From: QALR01 sp045646925
GTDB taxonomy: Bacteria; Bacillota; Clostridia; Oscillospirales; CAG-272
Assembly: GCA_045646925.1 (NCBI GenBank)
Contig: JAZRLQ010000047.1
Coordinates: 1 to 64,000, forward strand
Reading direction: 5' to 3'
Length of the DNA stretch: 64,000 nt
Shown here: positions 22,397-30,739 of the stretch, one piece after another
Numbering within the stretch: position 1 is the first letter of the stretch
Layout of the letters: each line of letters starts with the position of its first letter
The notes under the pieces: generated by a model
The model's database searches: none
Told to the model about the DNA's origin: nothing
Seen by the model: the letters and a program-made list of their open reading frames with translations, nothing else
Made by a program: the position numbers and the translations under genes

Positions 22397-22966
22397 TTAT
22401 TCAGCGTCGTTTGCGAATTCGTTTTCTTCTGCCGCTTTTGCAAGCTCAGCTTCCTTTGCTGCTTTTTCAGCTGCTTCGATAGCGAGTCTTTTTTTCTTCT
22501 TTTCACGGGAAGAGAGGTAGGAAACTACGCCGAGTACCGCGAAAACGATACCGATAGCGAGATCCTTGAGGTAAGCTACGAGCATTTCCGCGTCTTCAGC
22601 AAAGAAAAAGGGGATCGCTCTGACAGCTTCAAAGAAGGTTACGGTGAAATCTACTTCGCCTTCCGCATACCATGCCTGATATGCGAGATAGATATCGTAT
22701 CCCACGCAGAGATACCAGGAGAGCGCCAGAACCGCAACGGCGATAATGACGGAGAGGATAAGACAGATTTTGCTTTCATTTTTTGTTTTTGCAAAGATGG
22801 TATAGCCTTTTACAGCGCAAATTACGCCGACAAGACCGCTGATTGCCGCGAGATAACCGATCTGATAGAGTACGAACCAAAGAATACCGCCAACGAGAGA
22901 GAAGAGAAATGCGCCGACTACGCCGGCAAGAATGTTTTCTTTTGCTTCAGTGTAATTGTTGTTCAT
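22397..22966 (-). CDS. Hypothetical membrane protein with charged C-terminal tail (189 aa)
   Basis: Four predicted membrane helices (about 12-34, 39-53, 65-85 and 130-147) and a cytoplasmic tail rich in Lys, Ala and Glu (REKKKKRLAIEAAEKAAKEAEL). ATG 22966 follows AAGGAGATTTTCAA. No family is recognised. Its helices suggest two hairpin pairs. It is monocistronic. Confidence 0.65.
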   Translation of the reverse strand: MNNNYTEAKENILAGVVGAFLFSLVGGILWFVLYQIGYLAAISGLVGVICAVKGYTIFAKTKNESKICLILSVIIAVAVLALSWYLCVGYDIYLAYQAWYAEGEVDFTVTFFEAVRAIPFFFAEDAEMLVAYLKDLAIGIVFAVLGVVSYLSSREKKKKRLAIEAAEKAAKEAELAKAAEENEFANDAE

Positions 22967-23050
22967 TTGAAAATCTCCTTCTAAAAATGGTTGTATCTAT
23001 AATTATACCGTTTTTTTTTGTTGTTGTCAAGGGGCTTCGGACAAATAAAG

Positions 23051-23503
23051 TTAATTTTTCAGAATGGAGATGTCAAATCGGAAACGGCTTTCCTGTACGG
23101 CAACGCCTTGGATCTCGGTATTGTAGTCGAGAAGCAAAACGCCGCCCTTTTCGAATCGGATCTTGTTGGAAATGTTTTTGGTCGCGACGGTGAAGTCGAA
23201 GGCGGCAAATCCCATGTCGTAAAGTCCGCCGTATCTTCCGTTTTCGGAGAAGGTCATCACGCAGGAGACGGCGCCCTCGCGGACGAGCGTGACGATATTC
23301 GGCTCGCTTACGTCGAAGGAGAGTCTGTTGTACGCCATTCCGTTTTCTCCCATGGATTCCTCGTAGCTGATCTCAATGCGGTTTTCGTCAAAGGACATGA
23401 GACCTATGCTCGTAATGCGGATATTGTCTTTTTCTGCATCCTCGCCTTCGCCGCGGATAACGTTTGCGAAAATTTTGAGTTTTACTTGCTGTTCTTTTTT
23501 CAC
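23051..23503 (-). CDS. DUF1934 beta-barrel protein (150 aa), GTG start
   Basis: The start is taken as GTG 23503, with GAGGA 10 nt upstream; the frame is open further upstream but would run through the gpmI terminator hairpin. The product (VKKEQQVKLKIFANVIRGEGE... YDMGFAAFDFTVATKN) matches DUF1934, a lipocalin-like ten-strand family typified by Bacillus YwiB. The function is unknown. It lies directly downstream of gpmI. Confidence 0.75.
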   Translation of the reverse strand: MKKEQQVKLKIFANVIRGEGEDAEKDNIRITSIGLMSFDENRIEISYEESMGENGMAYNRLSFDVSEPNIVTLVREGAVSCVMTFSENGRYGGLYDMGFAAFDFTVATKNISNKIRFEKGGVLLLDYNTEIQGVAVQESRFRFDISILKN

Positions 23504-23532
23504 GGTAAAGAATTCCTCTGTATAAAAATAAT

Positions 23533-23562
23533 TGTCGAACGGCAGCGAGCCGCCGTTCGACA
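23533..23562 (-). terminator. Terminator-like hairpin after gpmI
   Basis: Perfect 11-bp stem TGTCGAACGGC (23533-23543) / GCCGTTCGACA (23552-23562). On the minus strand ATTATTTTTATA follows. The hairpin may only partly separate gpmI from the DUF1934 gene. Confidence 0.7.
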
Positions 23563-23579
23563 GAAAAGATCGGATATGA

Positions 23580-25223
23580 TTATTTGATAAGGCTTTCGCA
23601 CCACATTTCGGGAGCTTCGTAGCCGAGCATATTGACGGTGGTAGCCGCAACGTTTGCAAGACCGAAATCGGAGCCTTCCTTCATGGTGTACTTTTCGGTG
23701 TAGAAGTTGTCGTAGATGATGCAGGGAACGGGGTTGAGGGTGTGGCTGGTCTTTGCCTTGGGAGAACCGTCGGCATTGGTCTTTACCTTGCCCTTCTTGT
23801 CGGTTTCGAACATTTCATCTGCGTTACCGTGGTCAGCGGTGATGATCGCAACGCCCTTTGCCGCGTCAACAGCCTTGAGGATTCTTGCGAGCTGAACGTC
23901 GAGCGCTTCAACGGAGATGACGGTTGCCGCGTAGTTACCGGTGTGGCCTACCATGTCACCGTTGGGGAAGTTGCAGCGGATGAACTGATATTTGCCGGAT
24001 TCGATCGCTTCGATCACCTGGTCCGCAATGTAAGCGCACTGCATCCAGGGTCTCTGTTCGAAGGGAACGATATCGGAGGGGATCTCCTGATAGGTTTCGG
24101 TGGAATCGTCGAACTTGCCGCTCTTGTTACCGTTCCAGAAGTAAGTAACGTGACCGTATTTCTGGGTTTCGGAGATCGCGTACTGCGTGATACCGGTGTC
24201 AGCGAGATATTCGCCCATGGTATTGGTGATCGCAGGGGGAGCGACGAGGTAACGGGAAGGAACGTGGAGGTCGCCGTCGTATTCGAGCATACCTGCGTAA
24301 ACGACGGAAGGAACGCGAACGCGGTCGAATTTGTCGAAATCTGCGCCTGCTTCGAAGGTCTTGGAGATTTCGATCGCGCGGTCGCCGCGGAAGTTGAAGA
24401 AGATAACGCTGTCGCCGTCTTCGATGGTGCCGGCGGGAGCGCCGTTTTCAGCGATAACGAATGCGGGGAGATCCTGGTCGATCACGCCGGTTTCCGCGCG
24501 GTAGGTTTCGATTGCTTCTTTTGCGGAAGCGAACTGTCTGCCTTCGCCGAGAACGTGGGTGTGCCAGCCGTCTTCAACCATCTTCCAGTTTGCTTCGTAA
24601 CGGTCCATGGTGATCTTCATTCTGCCGCCGCCGCTTGCGATCTTTGCGCAGAAGGTAGCGTTGTTGAGAGAAGCGAGGAATGCTTCGAAGGGTTCAACGT
24701 ATTCGAGAGCGGAGGTTTCGCCAACGTCACGACCGTCGAGGAGGATGTGAACGCGAACGTTCTTCACGCCTTCAGCCTTTGCTTTTTCAACCATTGCCTT
24801 GAGATGATTGATGTGGGAGTGAACGTTACCGTCGGAGAAGAGGCCGAGGAAGTGGAGCGTCGTGCCGTTTGCTACGCAGTTGCCGGTGAGGCTCTTCCAT
24901 GTTTCGCCTTCAAACATTCTGCCGGTTTCGATGGATTCGGTAACGAGCTTTGCGCCCTGTGCGAAAACCTGACCGGAGCCGAGCGCGTTGTGACCGACTT
25001 CGGAGTTACCCATATCGTCGTCAGACATGAGACCTACAGCGGTGCCGTGAGCGCGGAGCTTGGTCCAAGCGTATTTCTCCATCAAAGTGTCGAGAGTGGG
25101 GGTATATGCGTTTTTTACAGCGTTGCCCGCGCCGTCGGGAGCGATACCGATACCGTCCATAACGATGGTAACGACGGGTCCGGTCACACCGATGTTCAAC
25201 GCGGATTTGTTCAATTTTGCCAT
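23580..25223 (-). CDS. gpmI: 2,3-bisphosphoglycerate-independent phosphoglycerate mutase
   Basis: A 547-aa alkaline-phosphatase superfamily enzyme converting 3-phosphoglycerate to 2-phosphoglycerate in glycolysis, manganese dependent. Metal and catalytic motifs: VMDGIG near residue 20, the phosphoserine segment MGNSEVGHNALGSGQ, HSHINHL, RGDRA and the C-terminal ADHGNAD. It is about 35 aa longer than typical, mostly near KKGKVKTNADG and in internal loops. Strongly biased codons and a perfect consensus promoter point to high expression. Confidence 0.95.
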   Translation of the reverse strand: MAKLNKSALNIGVTGPVVTIVMDGIGIAPDGAGNAVKNAYTPTLDTLMEKYAWTKLRAHGTAVGLMSDDDMGNSEVGHNALGSGQVFAQGAKLVTESIETGRMFEGETWKSLTGNCVANGTTLHFLGLFSDGNVHSHINHLKAMVEKAKAEGVKNVRVHILLDGRDVGETSALEYVEPFEAFLASLNNATFCAKIASGGGRMKITMDRYEANWKMVEDGWHTHVLGEGRQFASAKEAIETYRAETGVIDQDLPAFVIAENGAPAGTIEDGDSVIFFNFRGDRAIEISKTFEAGADFDKFDRVRVPSVVYAGMLEYDGDLHVPSRYLVAPPAITNTMGEYLADTGITQYAISETQKYGHVTYFWNGNKSGKFDDSTETYQEIPSDIVPFEQRPWMQCAYIADQVIEAIESGKYQFIRCNFPNGDMVGHTGNYAATVISVEALDVQLARILKAVDAAKGVAIITADHGNADEMFETDKKGKVKTNADGSPKAKTSHTLNPVPCIIYDNFYTEKYTMKEGSDFGLANVAATTVNMLGYEAPEMWCESLIK

Positions 25224-25275
25224 GATTTTTATTTCCTTTCTTTATTTATATATTTGAAATAAAAGCTTTAACAAT

Positions 25276-25304
25276 ATTATATCGTATTTTTTCTCTGATG
25301 TCAA
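25276..25304 (-). promoter_or_regulatory. Consensus promoter of gpmI
   Basis: Minus strand: -35 TTGACA (25304-25299), 17-bp spacer, -10 TATAAT (25281-25276). Confidence 0.9.
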
Positions 25305-25338
25305 GCCTTCGGATTTTCTTTGCGAAGAAAACGGAGAG

Positions 25339-26001
25339 TTAAAGCTTCCAGACAGAGAAGCTATGCTCCGCGGGCTCGTTTGTGCAAATGGAAACGCGGT
25401 ATCCGGGAATTTCGCGCAGTTCCTTGAAGAACGCGTCGGTCTGCGGGAGATTGTCCTGAGAAATGGTGCAAACGCCTCTGCGGAAGTCGCATTTGAGAGT
25501 GGAGAGGCCGATCGCGAATCCTTTTCCTCTCATTTTGACGTAGCTTTCGCGCAACGTCCAGAGTCGGCAGAACGCCTCGTTGGGATCGGCGGAAAGCATC
25601 ATTGCGGCGTATTCGTTGCGTGAGAAGAAGCGATTGGCAACGCCCATTGCTTCGTGGGGCTTCTGTGTGCTTTCGATGTCCACGCCGCATTCCGCGTCGG
25701 AGACGGTGAGGATGACGACGTCGCCGCTGTGAGAGAGGTTGAAATGAATTTCGGGATGATTTTTAAGAGAAGGCTTGCCGAATTCGTTGGTCTCGGTCTC
25801 GATATCGGAGAGACCGAAGGATTTTTTCAGCACCTCGTCGAGAAGCAGACCTGCGCCGAGCAGAGCGGCTTTCGTTTCCATGCGCTTGGTCGTTTCAATA
25901 CGGGACTTTCTTTCGGGAGAAACTCTGTCTATATAGGTTTCGATCGCTTTTTCCGATTTCAGAAAAGCGATATCAAGATAGTATGTTTTTGCGTATGCCA
26001 T
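25339..26001 (-). CDS. 4'-phosphopantetheinyl transferase, Sfp type
   Basis: ATG 26001 follows GGAGGTTTATC. 220 aa. The magnesium and CoA motifs are seen as CGVDIE (about residue 110) and RLWTLRESYVKMRGKG (about 150-165), plus NLSHSGD. The enzyme loads phosphopantetheine onto carrier proteins. The Sfp type, longer than AcpS, usually serves peptide or polyketide synthases but can also serve acyl carrier protein. No carrier protein gene is in the window. Confidence 0.9.
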   Translation of the reverse strand: MAYAKTYYLDIAFLKSEKAIETYIDRVSPERKSRIETTKRMETKAALLGAGLLLDEVLKKSFGLSDIETETNEFGKPSLKNHPEIHFNLSHSGDVVILTVSDAECGVDIESTQKPHEAMGVANRFFSRNEYAAMMLSADPNEAFCRLWTLRESYVKMRGKGFAIGLSTLKCDFRRGVCTISQDNLPQTDAFFKELREIPGYRVSICTNEPAEHSFSVWKL

Positions 26002-26126
26002 GATAAACCTCCGTGATGGCGGATCTTTGTGAATGATTGATACCAATATATCACATTTTATAATCAAAGTCAATTTGCTGAAAGCATTTTTCATCTATGA
26101 GAGGAGAAATATTTTTCTTTTTTCTA

Positions 26127-26155
26127 TAGACAAACGCGCGGAAATTTGATAAAAT
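26127..26155 (+). promoter_or_regulatory. Promoter of the HAD phosphatase gene
   Basis: -35 TAGACA (26127-26132), 17-bp spacer, -10 TAAAAT (26150-26155). Confidence 0.65.
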
Positions 26156-26196
26156 AATAAGAGAAACACTTTTTGCGAAAGGATCGGTCAGAAAAA

Positions 26197-26850
26197 TTGA
26201 TAAAAGCAGCTATTTTTGATTTTGACGGTACGTTGGCAAACACTTTGCCCGATTTGAAGATCACCCTCAATTTGACGAGAGAAACCTACGGACTTCCCCC
26301 TGTGACGGAGGATGATATTCTGGTTCACGTCAACAATCATATGCCCGTATATATTCGCCGTATGATTCCCGAGCTTGCGGACGAAGCGCTTTGGGATGAA
26401 GCCCTGCAGAGATATTACGTGTTGTACGACGATCACTATCTTTCGGAGACCGTGCCTTACGCAGGTATTCCCGAAATGCTCATGAAGCTGAAAGCGCAGG
26501 GTGTGAAGCTTGCGGTCATGTCCAACAAAAACCATTCTCATATTCTGAAGATGGTGGACGCGCTGTTCCCGGATACCTTCGACTCCGTTTGGGGCACGAT
26601 TCCCGAGGTTCCCGCGAAGCCCAATCCCGCAAGAGCGTATCTGATCGCAGAGGAGCTTGGCGTGGACGTTTCGGAGATCGCTTTCATCGGTGATTCTGAC
26701 GTGGATATGATCACTGCCTGCAATGCGAAGACGATTCCCGTCGGCGTTGCATGGGGATACCGTCCCGCAGACATTCTTCGTGAAAACGGCGCGATCTATA
26801 CGCCCTCCGATTCGGACGAGCTATACGACGTTTTGTCGTCCTTGTCCTAA
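26197..26850 (+). CDS. HAD hydrolase, phosphoglycolate-phosphatase-like, TTG start
   Basis: The frame lacks an ATG; TTG 26197 gives a standard N terminus (LIKAAIFDFDGTLANT) with AAAGGA about 13 nt upstream, so the start is uncertain. 217 aa. HAD motifs: DFDGT (I), MSNKN (II, Ser/Thr), the lysine in VPAKPNP (III) and IGDSDVDM (IV). The helical cap follows motif I. Family members dephosphorylate phosphoglycolate, beta-phosphoglucose or similar small phosphates; the substrate cannot be read from sequence. Confidence 0.85.
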   Translation: MIKAAIFDFDGTLANTLPDLKITLNLTRETYGLPPVTEDDILVHVNNHMPVYIRRMIPELADEALWDEALQRYYVLYDDHYLSETVPYAGIPEMLMKLKAQGVKLAVMSNKNHSHILKMVDALFPDTFDSVWGTIPEVPAKPNPARAYLIAEELGVDVSEIAFIGDSDVDMITACNAKTIPVGVAWGYRPADILRENGAIYTPSDSDELYDVLSSLS

Positions 26851-26856
26851 ATTCGT

Positions 26857-26886
26857 TTGTAAAAAAGCAAATAAAAATTTTATTAT
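26857..26886 (+). promoter_or_regulatory. Promoter and leader hairpin of the SDR gene
   Basis: -35 TTGTAA (26857-26862), 18-bp spacer, -10 TATTAT (26881-26886). The leader holds a 7-bp hairpin, CTTTTCC (26897-26903) / GGAAAAG (26908-26914), whose 3' side leads into the AAAGGG ribosome site. Confidence 0.45.
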
Positions 26887-26925
26887 AAAGAAAGGACTTT
26901 TCCGTTTGGAAAAGGGTACAAAACA

Positions 26926-27783
26926 ATGAAATTGCCATTTGAAATCGATCTGAAGGGTAAAGTTGCAGTCGTTACCGGCGGTGGCGGTGTTCTTTGCTCC
27001 GGTTTTGCAAAGACTCTCGCTGCTTGCGGCGCTAAGGTTGCCGTATGCGATCTTCGTCTGGAAGCTGCAGAAGCAGTTGCCGCAGAGATCCGCGCAGAAG
27101 GCGGTATCGCTATGGGCGTTGCAGCAAACGTTTTGGAACGCGCTTCCATGGAAGCTGCAAGAGATCTCATCACCGAAGCTTTCGGTACTTGCGACATTCT
27201 TCTCAACGGTGCTGGCGGTAACAATCCCCGCGGTCAGACGACCAAGGAATACCTCGAACCCGAAGATCTCGAAAACGTAGCAGAAGACGTTCGTACGTTC
27301 TTCGATCTCGATCCCGAAGGCGTTGGCTTCGTATTCAACCTCAACTTCCTCGGTACCTTGATTCCCACACAGGTATTTGCTCGCGATATGGCAAAGAAGA
27401 CCGGAACGACCATCATCAACGTTTCCAGCATGAACAGCTTCCGTCCTTTGACCAAGATTCCCGCATATTCCGGCGCGAAGGCTGCAGTTTCCAACTTCAC
27501 ACAGTGGCTCGCAGTTCACTTCTCCAAGGTTGGCGTTCGTGTAAACGCAATTGCTCCCGGCTTCTTCATCACCAAGCAGAACGAAGCTCTTCTTCTGAAT
27601 GCGGACGGTTCCCACACTCCCCGTTCCGAAAAGATTCTTGCTCACACTCCTATGGGTCGTTTTGGTACTCCCGATGACCTCACCGGTACGCTGCTCTGGC
27701 TCTGCGATAACAACGCATCCGGCTTCGTTAACGGCGTTGTTGTTCCCGTTGACGGCGGTTTCGCAGCATATTCCGGCGTTTGA
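26926..27783 (+). CDS. SDR-family oxidoreductase, mannonate/fructuronate-type
   Basis: 285 aa with the classical short-chain dehydrogenase layout: TGGGGVLCSGFAKTLA (NAD(P) loop, about 18-33), NGAGG, the serine of NVSSMNSF, and YSGAKAA (Tyr-x-x-x-Lys). The N-terminal LPFEIDLKGKVAVVTGGGGVL and the NP-R-T insertion resemble the SDR fructuronate (mannonate) reductases of Firmicutes, but the assignment is tentative. No uronate operon surrounds it. Codon choice is strongly biased towards C- and T-ending preferred codons, as in highly expressed genes. Confidence 0.8.
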   Translation: MKLPFEIDLKGKVAVVTGGGGVLCSGFAKTLAACGAKVAVCDLRLEAAEAVAAEIRAEGGIAMGVAANVLERASMEAARDLITEAFGTCDILLNGAGGNNPRGQTTKEYLEPEDLENVAEDVRTFFDLDPEGVGFVFNLNFLGTLIPTQVFARDMAKKTGTTIINVSSMNSFRPLTKIPAYSGAKAAVSNFTQWLAVHFSKVGVRVNAIAPGFFITKQNEALLLNADGSHTPRSEKILAHTPMGRFGTPDDLTGTLLWLCDNNASGFVNGVVVPVDGGFAAYSGV

Positions 27784-27837
27784 TCCGTAAAGATTGTGAT
27801 TTTTGCAAAAAGAATCTGTAAATTTTATTAAAAACTA

Positions 27838-27866
27838 TTGCATTTTTGGTTTTTCCATGCTATAGT
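27838..27866 (+). promoter_or_regulatory. Promoter of secG
   Basis: -35 TTGCAT (27838-27843), 17-bp spacer, -10 TATAGT (27861-27866). Confidence 0.65.
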
Positions 27867-27912
27867 ATTATGTAGCTATCACGATAGTGTAGTATGATGT
27901 TAAAATTACGGA

Positions 27913-27942
27913 TTCGCACCGAAAGGTTGGCGGGGGTGCGAA
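27913..27942 (+). promoter_or_regulatory. Stem-loop in the secG leader
   Basis: 8-bp stem TTCGCACC (27913-27920) / GGTGCGAA (27935-27942) with a 14-nt G-rich loop, located about 35 nt before the secG start. No known riboswitch consensus is recognised. Confidence 0.4.
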
Positions 27943-27977
27943 AATTCACAATATCCGCCGGAAAAGGAGATTGAAAC

Positions 27978-28223
27978 ATGAGTCCTCTGCAGATTATTCT
28001 TGGTATTGTTTTGTTTTTGGCAGCGATTTTCCTTGTTGTAGTTGTTATGCTTCAGGATAAAGCAAAACGCGGTCTTTCCGGCGCGATTGCCGGTGGCTCC
28101 AGCAACAATTCTTATCTTGGTAAGAACGGCGCTTCCGATAAGGGCAAGAAGCTCTCTAAGGCAACCACGATCGTTGCTATCGTATTCGTTGTTATCGTTG
28201 TTGTTGCATATCTTTTCACCTAA
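27978..28223 (+). CDS. secG: Preprotein translocase subunit SecG
   Basis: 81 aa: a first membrane helix (about 5-24), a Gly/Ser-rich cytoplasmic loop (RGLSGAIAGGSSNNS, the family hallmark) and a second helix (about 62-80). It is the auxiliary subunit of SecYEG and aids SecA-driven export. ATG 27978 follows AAAGGAGATTGAAAC. It is monocistronic with a leader stem-loop and a strong terminator. Confidence 0.95.
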   Translation: MSPLQIILGIVLFLAAIFLVVVVMLQDKAKRGLSGAIAGGSSNNSYLGKNGASDKGKKLSKATTIVAIVFVVIVVVAYLFT

Positions 28224-28238
28224 GCTCATAAAGAAAAA

Positions 28239-28264
28239 CGTCTCCGCCCGTTTGGGCGGAGACG
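28239..28264 (+). terminator. Hairpin after secG
   Basis: Perfect 11-bp stem CGTCTCCGCCC (28239-28249) / GGGCGGAGACG (28254-28264), GTTT loop. The T-run is poor. Confidence 0.65.
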
Positions 28265-28272
28265 TTGCAAAG

Positions 28273-28314
28273 ATCCGCAGATCGCCGATGGCTTTCTGCG
28301 GATTTTGTGTTTTC
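28273..28314 (+). terminator. Second terminator after secG
   Basis: Stem ATCCGCAG (28273-28280) / CTGCGGAT (28296-28303) followed by TTTGTGTTTT. The tandem arrangement with the previous hairpin insulates yqhQ. Confidence 0.55.
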
Positions 28315-28340
28315 GGAAAGAATGTTTTTTTCAAAACGTA

Positions 28341-28369
28341 TTTACTTGTTCATATATTTATGATATAAT
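28341..28369 (+). promoter_or_regulatory. Promoter of yqhQ-prmC-ridA
   Basis: -35 TTTACT (28341-28346), 17-bp spacer, -10 TATAAT (28364-28369). Confidence 0.6.
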
Positions 28370-28429
28370 CATTGCAATAATGGTAGAAATGCCATTACGG
28401 TAAAAATACATTTCAGAAAGGAAGATGAC

Positions 28430-29443
28430 ATGAAGAAAAATTCGGAAGAAAAAAATTCCCGTTTGGGCAAGGTCGGCGGTCAGGCGATTCTGGAAGGCGT
28501 TATGATGCGCAGCGGCGAAGACGTCGCGATTTCCGTTCGTTCCATGGATGGCACGATCCGCTCGAAAAGAACGAAATTTGTATCTGTGAGAAAGAAGAAT
28601 AAATTTTGTGCGTTGCCTTTGATCAGAGGCGTCGTATCTTTTATTGAGTCGCTTATGCTTTCCGTTTCCACCATGAACGATGGCGTTGATATGTTGGGAA
28701 TCGAGGAAGAAGAGACGAAATTTGAAAAATGGTTGAAGGAAAAATTCGGCGCGAGCCTGTTCGCCGTATTGACGCCGATCTGCTTTGTTATCGGTTTCCT
28801 GCTCGTTGGCGTGTTGTTTCTGTATTTGCCGACTTTGATCAGCGGCTGGATCGCGAAGCTGTTCGGCGGTGAGATCGGTATTTGGAGAAGCGTTCTGGAG
28901 GGCGTTTTCAAGGTTCTGATCTTTATCGGTTATATACTTTTGATTTCTCTCATGCCGGATATGCGAAGAACGTTCGAATATCACGGCGCGGAGCATAAAT
29001 CCATTTTTTGTTATGAGAGCGGCGAGGAGCTGACGGTTGAAAACGTTCGCAAGCATAAGAGATTCCATCCCCGTTGCGGAACGAGTTTTATGTTTGTGAT
29101 GATCCTCATTGGTATTATCATTGGATTTTTCATCCCTTTTCAGAATACGCTTTTGCGTGCGGTGTGCAAATTGATGCTGTTTCCTCTCACGGTTGGCATC
29201 GGATTTGAATTTTTGATGTATGCGGGCAAGCACGACAATTTCCTCGTTCGCGCATTGTCTGCGCCCGGTATTCTTATGCAGGGTATCACGACGAAAGAGC
29301 CCTCCGACGATCAGATCGAGGTTGCCATCAAATCCTTGAAGCTTGCTATGCCGGAGGAATTTCCCGATGAGATCGCTCTTGCTCCCGATCCGGTTGCGGA
29401 CAAAGAACCCGAAAAGACCGGGCAAGGTGAATCCGAGGCATGA
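28430..29443 (+). CDS. yqhQ: DUF1385 membrane protein (YqhQ)
   Basis: 337 aa of the DUF1385/YqhQ family: N-terminal GGQAILEGVMMRSG, LIRGVVSFIESL, several membrane helices (about 115-140, 165-185 and 222-262), MRRTFEYHGAEHKSIFCYE and HPRCGTSF. The conserved His/Cys residues suggest metal binding, but the function is unknown. It overlaps prmC by 4 bp (ATGA), as in many Clostridia where yqhQ precedes prmC and prfA. Confidence 0.9.
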   Translation: MKKNSEEKNSRLGKVGGQAILEGVMMRSGEDVAISVRSMDGTIRSKRTKFVSVRKKNKFCALPLIRGVVSFIESLMLSVSTMNDGVDMLGIEEEETKFEKWLKEKFGASLFAVLTPICFVIGFLLVGVLFLYLPTLISGWIAKLFGGEIGIWRSVLEGVFKVLIFIGYILLISLMPDMRRTFEYHGAEHKSIFCYESGEELTVENVRKHKRFHPRCGTSFMFVMILIGIIIGFFIPFQNTLLRAVCKLMLFPLTVGIGFEFLMYAGKHDNFLVRALSAPGILMQGITTKEPSDDQIEVAIKSLKLAMPEEFPDEIALAPDPVADKEPEKTGQGESEA

Positions 29444-30285
29444 GAATCGATCTTTTTTACAGAAAATTAAGGGGACTCCTTCTTGACGCCGCGGGAGAAG
29501 CCGCGGCTTACGAGGCAAGGGAGATCATCGGCTCGGTTTTGCAATTGAGGGAAGCGGAGATGTCCGCGATTCCTTTTTTGAGCAAGGAGATTTCCGACGA
29601 GGCTTGCGCAAAAGCGGAAGCGCTTGCTATCAGAAGAAATACCCGTGAGCCGTTGGAATACATTCTGGGCAAGGCGTGGTTTTTCGGGCTTTGCTTTGAC
29701 GTGACCTCCGATTGCTTGATTCCTCAGGCAGATACAGAGATCGTATGTGAAAAATTGATCTCGAAATTGAAAAACGGCGCTCGCTTTGCCGATATTTGTA
29801 CGGGAAGCGGTTGTATCGCCTTGGCTGCGCTTGCAAATACGAAAAATACGACCGCAGTCGGATACGATATTTCGGAGTCGGCTTTGTCGGTTGCAAAACG
29901 GAATGCGGAAAAGTTCGGTTTGAAGGAACGCTTTCAAGCAAAGAAGGCGGACGTTTTTTCTCCCGATTTTCTTTCCGATACGGAGCCCTTTGACGTGATC
30001 GTTTCCAATCCGCCTTATATTGAGACGGCGGTGATCGAAACGTTGTCGCCGGAGGTGCAGAGCGAGCCTCATATTGCGTTGGACGGTGGCGCGGACGGAC
30101 TTGATTTTTACCGTCGGTTGCTTGACGTTTGTCCTTCGCATATCAAAAGGGGAGGAGCTTTGCTTTTGGAAATCGGGTATGATCAAAGGGAAGCGTTGGA
30201 AAAACTTTGTCTTTCGCATGGATTTTCCTTTGAATTTTATCGCGATTTCGGTGGAAACAACCGTGTTTGCGCGGTATTTATATAA
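29440..30285 (+). CDS. prmC: Release factor glutamine methyltransferase PrmC
   Basis: 281 aa. It methylates the glutamine of the GGQ motif in RF1 and RF2 using SAM. Marks: PLEYILGKAWFFGL in the N-terminal domain, the SAM loop ADICTGSGCIALA and the substrate motif VSNPPYIE. It is translationally coupled to yqhQ (ATGA). Its usual partner prfA is absent here; prfB lies at 55 kb. Confidence 0.93.
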   Translation: MRIDLFYRKLRGLLLDAAGEAAAYEAREIIGSVLQLREAEMSAIPFLSKEISDEACAKAEALAIRRNTREPLEYILGKAWFFGLCFDVTSDCLIPQADTEIVCEKLISKLKNGARFADICTGSGCIALAALANTKNTTAVGYDISESALSVAKRNAEKFGLKERFQAKKADVFSPDFLSDTEPFDVIVSNPPYIETAVIETLSPEVQSEPHIALDGGADGLDFYRRLLDVCPSHIKRGGALLLEIGYDQREALEKLCLSHGFSFEFYRDFGGNNRVCAVFI

Positions 30286-30312
30286 TTATTATGAAAGGTC
30301 AGGTATCTTATT

Positions 30313-30684
30313 ATGAAAAAAATCAGCACAACGAAAGCACCGGCGGCAGTCGGTCCTTATTCTCAGGCAATTGATTGCGGTGAATTCCTCTTCACCTCCG
30401 GTCAGATCGGTCTCGATCCCGCAACGGGCGCATTTGCAGGCGACGACGTCGTTACGCAGGCAAAGCAGGTTTGCGAAAATCTCAAGGCTGTTCTTGCAGA
30501 AGCAGGTATGGGCTTTGAAAATGTTGTAAAAACGACTTGCTTCCTTGCGGACATCGCAGATTTTGCAGCATTCAACGCCGTTTATGCGGAATATTTCATC
30601 AGCCTTCCCGCACGTTCTTGCGTTGCGGCAAAGGATCTGCCCAAAGGCGCGCTTTGCGAAGTTGAAGTTATCGCAAAAAGATAA
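30313..30684 (+). CDS. ridA: RidA family enamine/imine deaminase
   Basis: 123 aa, full length for RidA. It hydrolyses reactive 2-aminoacrylate released by PLP dehydratases. Motifs: APAAVGPYSQAI, FTSGQIGLDP and the C-terminal PARSCVAAKDLPKGALCEVEVIA with the conserved arginine. It lies 27 bp after prmC and is probably co-transcribed. It ends in a strong terminator. Confidence 0.95.
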   Translation: MKKISTTKAPAAVGPYSQAIDCGEFLFTSGQIGLDPATGAFAGDDVVTQAKQVCENLKAVLAEAGMGFENVVKTTCFLADIADFAAFNAVYAEYFISLPARSCVAAKDLPKGALCEVEVIAKR

Positions 30685-30703
30685 TTTTACGTAATTAAGG
30701 AAT

Positions 30704-30735
30704 AAAAAAGAAGGACGCTCACGTCCTTCTTTTTT
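30704..30735. terminator. Bidirectional terminator after ridA
   Basis: 14-bp stem 30704-30717 / 30722-30735 (AAAAAGAAGGACG with CTCA loop). T-runs on both strands serve ridA and the convergent DUF4830 gene. Confidence 0.85.
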
Positions 30736-30739
30736 CTAT

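Noticed and set aside
23742..25262. 506-codon open frame on the plus strand
   Set aside because: Shadow of gpmI caused by its strongly biased codons; no start signal and no recognisable domain.
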